A stretch of 61,134 bases of DNA from Burkholderiales bacterium. GTDB taxonomy: Bacteria; Pseudomonadota; Gammaproteobacteria; Burkholderiales; Burkholderiaceae_C. A program made the translations under genes and the position numbers. Below, piece by piece: positions 55,432-61,134 of the stretch (its first letter is position 1; each line of letters begins with the position of its first letter). The notes under the pieces are model-generated. The model did not search any database and was not told where the DNA came from. It saw nothing but the letters and a program-made list of their open reading frames with translations. Where the stretch lies: NCBI GenBank assembly GCA_018971105.1, contig JAGWVB010000003.1, forward strand, positions 1 to 61,134, written 5' to 3'.

Positions 55432-58400
55432 ATGACCGACCTGTCCGCAGACGCCAAGGCCCTTGCCAACTACCGCCCGACGCACAAGGTGCGCTTCGTC
55501 ACCGCGGCCGCCCTGTTCGACGGCCACGACGCGGCGATCAACATCATGCGCCGCATCCTCATGAGCATGGGCGCCGAGGTGATCCATCTGGGCCACAACC
55601 GCTCGGTCGACGAGATCGTCACCGCGGCGCTGCAGGAGGACGCCCAGGGCATCGCGATCAGCTCCTACCAGGGCGGCCACGTCGAATACTTCAAGTACAC
55701 GGTAGATCTGCTCAGGCAGCGCGTCGGCGAACAGATCCAGGTGTTCGGCGGCGGTGGCGGCGTCATCGTGCCCGCCGAAATCCGCGAACTCCACGACTAC
55801 GGCGTCGCGCGCATCTACAGCCCCCAGGACGGCCAGCGCATGGGACTGCAGGGCATGATCGGCGAGATGGTGATGCGCTGCGACCACGATCTGTCGCGCC
55901 ATGCGCCGACGTCGCTCGACTCGATCACCGGCCACTCCCAGGCCGCCTGGCGCGCGCTGTCGCAGCTGATCACGGCGCTGGAAAACGGCAAGGCCGAGGC
56001 TGCGTTGCTCGCCGCGCTGCACGATCGCGCCCGCGCCGTGCGCACCCCGGTGCTGGGCATCACGGGCACCGGTGGCGCCGGCAAGTCCAGCCTCACCGAC
56101 GAGCTGATCCGCCGCCTGCGGCTCGACCAGCACGACGCGCTGCGCATCGCCGTCGTCTCCATCGATCCATCGCGCCGCAAGAGCGGTGGCGCGCTGCTGG
56201 GCGACCGCATCCGCATGAACGCGATCGGGCCCTGGCCGAACCCGGCCCCGGGGAAGGCCGCTTCGGACTCCGGCGCGCGGGTCTACATGCGCAGCCTCGC
56301 CACCCGCGACACGGGCAGCGAACTCAGCGCCGCCCTGCCCGACGTGGTCGCGGCGTGCAAGGTCGCCGGCTTCGACCTCGTCATCGTCGAGACCTCCGGC
56401 ATCGGCCAGGGCGATGCGGCGATCGTGCCACTCGTGGACGTGCCGATGTACGTGATGACGCCCGAGTTCGGCGCCGCCAGCCAGCTCGAGAAGATCGACA
56501 TGCTGGACTTCGCCGAGTTCGTCGCCATCAACAAGTTCGACCGCAAGGGCGCTGCCGACGCGCTGCGCGACGTGGCCAAGCAGGTGCAGCGCAACAAGGA
56601 AGCCTTCAAGAAGAAGCCGGACCAGATGCCGGTATTCGGCACGATGGCCAGCCGCTTCAACGACGACGGCGTCACGGCGCTGTACCAGGCCTTGAAGCCG
56701 CGCCTGGGCGAGCTGGGGCTCGTCTTGTCAGAAGGCCGGCTGCCCCGGGTCCACACGCGCCACAGCACGCATCAGGTGCCCATCGTCCCTGCTGCGCGGT
56801 CGCGCTACCTGGCCGAGATCGCCGACAAGGTGCGCCAGTACCAGCGCCATGCGCTGGAGCAGTCCCGGATCGCCCGCGAGGCGCAGCAGCTCGATGCGGC
56901 GATGCGCATGCTCGCCGAAAGTGCCGAGCCTGCCGATCCGTCGGGCCAGGCCGGTAGGGTCGACGCGGCGCTGCACCGCCTGCGCCAGGATCGCGAAGCG
57001 CGCCTGGACCGCGCGGCGCGCAAGCTGCTCGCCCAGTGGCCCGACCTGCAGCGTGCGTACGCCGGCGACGAGTACGTGGTGAAGATCCGCGACAAGGAGA
57101 TCCGCACCGCGCTCACGCACACCTCGCTGTCGGGCACGAAGATCCGCAAGGTCGCGCTTCCGCGCTACGAGGACCAAGGCGAGCAGCTTAGGTGGCTGAT
57201 GCTGGACAACGTGCCGGGCAGCTTCCCCTACACCGCCGGCACCTTCGCATTCAAGCGCGAGGGCGAGGACCCGACGCGGATGTTCGCCGGCGAAGGCGAT
57301 GCCTTCCGCACCAACCGACGCTTCAAGCTCGTCTCCGAGGGCATGCCGGCCAAGCGGCTGTCGACGGCCTTCGACTCGGTGACCCTCTACGGCGCCGACC
57401 CGGACCCTCGACCCGACATCTACGGCAAGGTCGGCAACTCCGGTGTATCGATCGCCACGCTGGACGACATGAAGGTCCTGTACTCGGGCTTCGACCTGTG
57501 CTCGCCGACGACTTCGGTGTCGATGACGATCAACGGTCCGGCACCGACCATCCTCGCGATGTTCATGAACACCGCGATCGACCAGCAGCTCGAGAAGTTC
57601 GAGGCCGACAACGGCCGCGGGCCGACCGATGACGAGGTGCAGAAGATCCGCGAGTGGGCCCTGGCGAACGTGCGCGGCACCGTCCAGGCCGACATCCTAA
57701 AGGAGGACCAGGGCCAGAACACCTGCATCTTCAGCACCGAGTTCAGCCTCAAGGTGATGGGCGACATCGCCGAGTACTTCGTGCACCACCAGGTGCGCAA
57801 CTTCTATTCGGTGAGCATCTCCGGCTATCACATCGCCGAGGCCGGCGCCAACCCGATCTCGCAGCTCGCCTTCACGCTGTCCAACGGCTTCACGTTCGTC
57901 GAGGCGTACCTGGCGCGCGGCATGCATATCGACGACTTCGCGCCCAATCTCTCGTTCTTCTTCTCCAACGGCATGGACCCGGAGTACACGGTGCTGGGAC
58001 GCGTGGCGCGGCGCATCTGGGCGGTGGCGATGCGCGACCGCTATGGCGCCAACGAGCGCAGCCAGAAGCTGAAGTACCACGTGCAGACCTCGGGCCGCTC
58101 GCTGCACGCCCAGGAGATCGCCTTCAACGACATCCGCACGACGCTGCAGGCGCTGATCGCCATCTACGACAACTGCAATTCGCTGCACACCAATGCCTAC
58201 GACGAGGCGATCACCACGCCCACCGAGGAAAGCGTGCGCCGCGCGATGGCGATCCAGCTCATCATCAACCGCGAATGGGGGCTGGCGAAGAACGAGAACC
58301 CGAACCAGGGCGCCTTCATCATCGACGAGCTGACCGACCTCGTCGAGGAGGCGGTGCTCAAGGAATTCGAGGCCATCGCCGAGCGCGGCGGCGTGCTCGG

Positions 58401-58773
58401 CGCGATGGAGACCGGCTACCAGCGCAGCCAGATCCAGGAGGAGAGCATGCATTACGAGATGCTCAAGCACACCGGCGAGCACCCGATCATCGGCGTGAAC
58501 ACCTTCCGCAACCCGCACGGCGACCAGACGCCCGAAACCATCGAGCTGGCGCGCTCGACCGACGAGGAAAAGCAAAGCCAGCTCTGCCGCCTGCGCGACT
58601 TCCACGAGCGGCATGCCGACGCATCGGGCCCCATGCTCGAGCGGCTGCAGCAGGCCGTGATCGACAATGGCAATGCCTTCGACGTGCTGATGGACGCGGT
58701 GCGCGTGTGCTCGCTGGGGCAGATCAGCCATGCGCTGTTCGAAGTCGGCGGCCAGTACCGCCGCAGCATGTGA
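55432..58773 (+). CDS. icmF: Fused isobutyryl-CoA mutase IcmF
   Basis: This 1113-aa adenosylcobalamin enzyme interconverts isobutyryl- and n-butyryl-CoA. Order: B12-binding domain (about 18-150, Asp30 and His32 of the DxH motif, GGGGG at 106-110); G-protein chaperone domain (P-loop GTGGAGKSS at 212-220, to about 550); mutase substrate domain (about 570-1113). The substrate-determining pair of isobutyryl-CoA mutase is kept: Phe598 in PGSFPYTAG and Gln762 in DQGQNTCIF, whereas methylmalonyl-CoA mutase has Tyr and Arg. The protein has about 20 extra residues between these sites compared with the 1093-aa Cupriavidus enzyme. An intact P-loop suggests self-chaperoning. Divergent from the AraC gene. 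Confidence 0.96.
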   Translation: MTDLSADAKALANYRPTHKVRFVTAAALFDGHDAAINIMRRILMSMGAEVIHLGHNRSVDEIVTAALQEDAQGIAISSYQGGHVEYFKYTVDLLRQRVGEQIQVFGGGGGVIVPAEIRELHDYGVARIYSPQDGQRMGLQGMIGEMVMRCDHDLSRHAPTSLDSITGHSQAAWRALSQLITALENGKAEAALLAALHDRARAVRTPVLGITGTGGAGKSSLTDELIRRLRLDQHDALRIAVVSIDPSRRKSGGALLGDRIRMNAIGPWPNPAPGKAASDSGARVYMRSLATRDTGSELSAALPDVVAACKVAGFDLVIVETSGIGQGDAAIVPLVDVPMYVMTPEFGAASQLEKIDMLDFAEFVAINKFDRKGAADALRDVAKQVQRNKEAFKKKPDQMPVFGTMASRFNDDGVTALYQALKPRLGELGLVLSEGRLPRVHTRHSTHQVPIVPAARSRYLAEIADKVRQYQRHALEQSRIAREAQQLDAAMRMLAESAEPADPSGQAGRVDAALHRLRQDREARLDRAARKLLAQWPDLQRAYAGDEYVVKIRDKEIRTALTHTSLSGTKIRKVALPRYEDQGEQLRWLMLDNVPGSFPYTAGTFAFKREGEDPTRMFAGEGDAFRTNRRFKLVSEGMPAKRLSTAFDSVTLYGADPDPRPDIYGKVGNSGVSIATLDDMKVLYSGFDLCSPTTSVSMTINGPAPTILAMFMNTAIDQQLEKFEADNGRGPTDDEVQKIREWALANVRGTVQADILKEDQGQNTCIFSTEFSLKVMGDIAEYFVHHQVRNFYSVSISGYHIAEAGANPISQLAFTLSNGFTFVEAYLARGMHIDDFAPNLSFFFSNGMDPEYTVLGRVARRIWAVAMRDRYGANERSQKLKYHVQTSGRSLHAQEIAFNDIRTTLQALIAIYDNCNSLHTNAYDEAITTPTEESVRRAMAIQLIINREWGLAKNENPNQGAFIIDELTDLVEEAVLKEFEAIAERGGVLGAMETGYQRSQIQEESMHYEMLKHTGEHPIIGVNTFRNPHGDQTPETIELARSTDEEKQSQLCRLRDFHERHADASGPMLERLQQAVIDNGNAFDVLMDAVRVCSLGQISHALFEVGGQYRRSM

Positions 58774-58784
58774 GGGCCGCGGCG

Positions 58785-59081
58785 ATGTCGCGGGACGCGC
58801 TGCGCGCGATGAAGCGGACACTGCGCATCGGCAGGCGTTCGCAGGCCGGCGATCTGCGCCACGCCCCGGCCGTGGAGGCCGCGCTGTCCCTGCTGGAGCG
58901 CAGCGTGCGCATGCGCCACCGTCGCCTGGCGGTGCAGCGCCTCAACGAGGCCGTGGCCATCGGTGCCCGCGTCCCGGACGCGCACTGGCAGTACTGCCGC
59001 GAGACCGCGGCAGCCAGCCGCAATAGCGAATTGCAGCAGTTGTTCATGCAGTGCGCGCGCGGCTACAACGCATACGAGTGA
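58785..59081 (+). CDS. Hypothetical protein, icmF operon (98 aa)
   Basis: I do not recognise this protein. It has good coding signs: strong GC3 bias, a ribosome site GAGG about 9 nt before the ATG, position 11 nt after icmF and 4 nt before the next acyl-CoA dehydrogenase ATG. It is basic and helical (RSVRMRHRRLAVQRLNEAVA), with no signal peptide or membrane helix, and two cysteines late in the chain (HWQYCRETAAASRN, LFMQCARGYNAYE). A regulatory or accessory role for IcmF or the dehydrogenase is possible but not shown. A second open frame through the same DNA (58730-59026) lacks these features. Confidence 0.6.
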   Translation: MSRDALRAMKRTLRIGRRSQAGDLRHAPAVEAALSLLERSVRMRHRRLAVQRLNEAVAIGARVPDAHWQYCRETAAASRNSELQQLFMQCARGYNAYE

Positions 59082-59085
59082 AGCG

Positions 59086-60882
59086 ATGAGCGAATACTTT
59101 CCACCGATCAAGGACATGCAGTTCGTCCTGCAGGCCATCGCGCCACTGGACGAGCTGACCTCGCTGCCCGGATTCGACGAGGTCACCCACGACCTGGCAG
59201 CGGCCATCCTCGAGGAGGCCGGCAACTTCGCGGGCGGGGTGCTGTCCCCGCTGAATCGCGTCGGCGATCGCGAAGGATGCGCGTGGTCGCCGGACGGGGT
59301 CCGCACCGCGACCGGGTGGCGGGACGCCTACCGCCACTACACCGAAGGCGGCTGGAACGCGCTCGCCTGCCACCCCGACTACGGCGGACAGGGGTTGCCG
59401 CGCGTCGTGTCCGCCTTGGTGGAGGAAATGTGGAACGGCGCGAACATCGCCTTCGCGCTGTGCCCGATGTTGACGCACGGCGCCATCGAGGCGCTGGAGC
59501 TGCGCGGCTCCGAGGCGCAGAAGCGCATGTACCTGCCCAAGCTGGTCAGCGGTGTATGGACCGGCACGATGAATCTCACCGAGCCCCAGGCAGGCTCCGA
59601 CCTCTCTGCCGTGCGCGCCCGCGCCCTGCCCCAGGCCGACGGCAGCTACCGGCTCCACGGCCAGAAGATCTTCATCACCTACGGCGAGCACGACCTGACG
59701 GACAACATCGTGCATCTCGTGCTGGCGCGCACGCCGGGCGCGCCGGAGGGCGTGAAGGGCATCTCGCTCTTCGTCGTGCCCAAGTTCCTCGTCGGCGACG
59801 ACGGCAGCCTGGGCGCTCGCAACGACGTGCGCTGCGTCTCCATCGAGCACAAGCTCGGCATCCACGGCAGCCCGACCGCGGTCCTGGCCTTCGGCGACAA
59901 CGAAGGCGCCATCGGCTGGCTCGTCGGCGAAGAAAACCGGGGCCTCGAGACCATGTTCATCATGATGAACGCGGCCCGCTACTCGGTCGGTCTCGAGGGC
60001 GTCGGCCTGTGCGAGCGCTCGACCCAGCGCGCCGTGGCCTACGCGCGCCAGCGGACCCAGGGCAGCGAGCTCGGCGGCCCGGCGCGCGACAAGGTGGCCA
60101 TCGTGCGTCACCCCGACGTGCGGCGCATGCTGATGCTCATGAAATCACGCACGGAGGCCCTGCGCGCCGTGGCCGCCGTCGTGGCGCTGTCGATGGATCT
60201 CGCGCATCACCATCCTTCGCAGGACTTGCGCCGGGAACACCAGGCCTTCGTCGATCTGATGATTCCCGTGGTGAAGGGCTGGAGCACCGAGAGCGCCGTG
60301 GAGCTGGCCTCGCTGGGTGTGCAGGTGCACGGCGGCATCGGGTACGTCGAGGAGACCGGAGCCGCCCAACATCTGCGCGATGCGCGCATCACGCCGATCT
60401 ACGAAGGCACGACGGGCATCCAGGCGGCAGACCTCGTCGGACGCAAGATCGCGCGCGACCGCGGCGCGGCCGCGCGCGCCTTGATGTTGCGCATGCAGCG
60501 GGTGATGGATGCGCTGGCCCGCAGCGGCGATCCGCAGCTCCACGCCATCGCAGCCGCCTTGTCCGATGGCGTCGCAGCGCTCGGCAGCGCGGTGGAATTC
60601 GTCGTCTCGACCCACGACGCCGACATCCGCCGCACCGCCGTCGGCGCAGTGCCGCTGCTCGAGCTCTTTGGCGTGGTGGCCGGTGGCTGGCAGATGGCGC
60701 GCGCGGCGCTGGCCGCACACCGAGGACTCGCCGCGGCGGAAGGCGACCGGGGATTCCTGCGGGCGAAGTTGCTGACGGCACGCTTCTACGCGGACCATGT
60801 GCTGTCCCGATCGCGCGGCCTGAGCCACGCGGTCATGCGCGGAGCCGAAGCCGCACTGGCCATGGACGACGATCAGTTCTGA
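59086..60882 (+). CDS. Acyl-CoA dehydrogenase, large DmdC-like type
   Basis: This 598-aa flavoprotein has an ACAD core plus an extra C-terminal domain (AcylCoA_DH_C, about 470-590) as in DmdC and long ACADs of Burkholderiales. Motifs: PDYGGQGLPRVVSALVEEM, MNLTEPQAGSDLSAVRA, HKLGIHGSPTAVLAFGD and the catalytic Glu in ITPIYEGTTGIQAADL. The early MSEYFPPIKDMQFVL is the family start. It is 4 nt after the 98-aa gene, so isobutyryl- or butyryl-CoA from IcmF is a likely substrate; a 3-methylthiopropionyl-CoA role, given by homologues, would fit the DmdB-like ligase elsewhere in the window but is unproven. Confidence 0.93.
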   Translation: MSEYFPPIKDMQFVLQAIAPLDELTSLPGFDEVTHDLAAAILEEAGNFAGGVLSPLNRVGDREGCAWSPDGVRTATGWRDAYRHYTEGGWNALACHPDYGGQGLPRVVSALVEEMWNGANIAFALCPMLTHGAIEALELRGSEAQKRMYLPKLVSGVWTGTMNLTEPQAGSDLSAVRARALPQADGSYRLHGQKIFITYGEHDLTDNIVHLVLARTPGAPEGVKGISLFVVPKFLVGDDGSLGARNDVRCVSIEHKLGIHGSPTAVLAFGDNEGAIGWLVGEENRGLETMFIMMNAARYSVGLEGVGLCERSTQRAVAYARQRTQGSELGGPARDKVAIVRHPDVRRMLMLMKSRTEALRAVAAVVALSMDLAHHHPSQDLRREHQAFVDLMIPVVKGWSTESAVELASLGVQVHGGIGYVEETGAAQHLRDARITPIYEGTTGIQAADLVGRKIARDRGAAARALMLRMQRVMDALARSGDPQLHAIAAALSDGVAALGSAVEFVVSTHDADIRRTAVGAVPLLELFGVVAGGWQMARAALAAHRGLAAAEGDRGFLRAKLLTARFYADHVLSRSRGLSHAVMRGAEAALAMDDDQF

Positions 60883-60932
60883 CCCGGCAGGGCCACCGGA
60901 CCGGCGCGACGCTCGAACGCTTTGAGCTTGCG

Positions 60933-61134
60933 CTATTCGGCTGCGAACCCACGGTTCTGCGCCGCCTCTGCCGCCCGCAGCCGTTTGCGCGCATAGGCGA
61001 CGAGCTGGGCCACGACGAGCAGCGTGCTCGCGCCGATGAACCAGGCGCTGATCGGCCGCGTCAGGAACACCGTCAGGTCGCCGCCCGAGAGCAGCATCGC
61101 GCGGCGGAAGTTCTCCTCCAGCATCGGCCCGAGC
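60933..61134 (-). CDS. TctA family permease, partial (C-terminal end)
   Basis: The right edge cuts a minus-strand gene; only its last ~66 codons are here. The sequence GPMLEENFRRAMLLSGGDL and TVFLTRPISAWFIGAS is the characteristic TctA ending, as in the complete TctA at 43419 (EENLRRSLLLSRGDF). One last helix and a short basic tail follow. It converges on the acyl-CoA dehydrogenase with a 50-bp gap. The rest of the transporter must lie right of the window. Confidence 0.88.
   Translation of the reverse strand, partial: LGPMLEENFRRAMLLSGGDLTVFLTRPISAWFIGASTLLVVAQLVAYARKRLRAAEAAQNRGFAAE

Noticed and set aside
58730-59026. Alternative 98-aa frame over the icmF-linked small gene
   Set aside because: It starts inside icmF, lacks a ribosome site and has poorer codon use than the frame at 58785.

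Overview
The window looks like chromosomal DNA of a Gram-negative beta-proteobacterium, most likely Burkholderiales (Comamonadaceae, Alcaligenaceae or close relatives). The evidence is uniformly high GC with strong GC3 codon bias, general porins of the beta-proteobacterial type, several Bug/TctC-type tripartite tricarboxylate transporter (TTT) proteins, a class I PHA synthase and a fused IcmF mutase. I cannot name the genus. Nearly every gene belongs to transport or catabolism of organic acids, amino acids and CoA thioesters, in short operons each with its own regulator. I see no rRNA, tRNA, CRISPR array, phage or plasmid module.

Layout. 4-1301: an IS3-family element that has cut off the 3' end of an osmoprotectant-type ABC permease; the rest of that operon (second permease and ATPase) runs to 3759. 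4010-6629: porin and LysR regulator. 6686-11064: cydX, cydB, cydA, cydP and a type II NADH dehydrogenase, a complete quinol-oxidase respiratory unit. 11087-17595: enoyl-CoA hydratase, PHA synthase, MaoC hydratase and a fused indolepyruvate:ferredoxin oxidoreductase. 17681-26848: a 3-hydroxyanthranilate degradation cluster (MFS transporter, porin, ACMS decarboxylase, 3-HAA dioxygenase, aminomuconate deaminase, an exported metallo-beta-lactamase-fold protein, oxalocrotonate decarboxylase, oxopentenoate hydratase, a second RidA protein, aminomuconic semialdehyde dehydrogenase). 27313-32617: a PatB-like lyase and a complete AapJQMP amino-acid ABC transporter.

32727-44936: a BisC-like molybdoenzyme, an AcuI-like reductase, an acyl-CoA ligase and a DUF169 protein, then a probable hydroxy/sugar-acid module (2-hydroxyacid dehydrogenase, Bug protein, enolase-superfamily dehydratase, divergent GntR regulator, TctB and TctA). 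45314-52379: a carboxymuconolactone-decarboxylase-like protein, acyl-CoA dehydrogenase, Bug protein, divergent LysR and IclR regulators, and two class III CoA-transferase/racemase genes. 52384-54295: a relic in which a SulP transporter and a LysR regulator have both lost their 5' ends at a shared junction. 54302-60882: AraC regulator, divergent isobutyryl-CoA mutase icmF, an unrecognised 98-aa gene and a large acyl-CoA dehydrogenase. The right edge cuts a TctA permease.

How it fits together: 3-hydroxyanthranilate is taken by the cluster to 4-hydroxy-2-oxovalerate, but the aldolase and acetaldehyde dehydrogenase needed to finish are not here. Branched acyl-CoA metabolism (IcmF, acyl-CoA dehydrogenases, AMACR-like racemase) and arylpyruvate oxidation feed CoA esters to beta-oxidation or PHA storage. 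The most interesting points are the exported MBL-fold protein inside the aromatic operon, a set of clean inverted repeats between divergent regulator and target genes, the unrecognised icmF-linked small gene, and the SulP/LysR double truncation.
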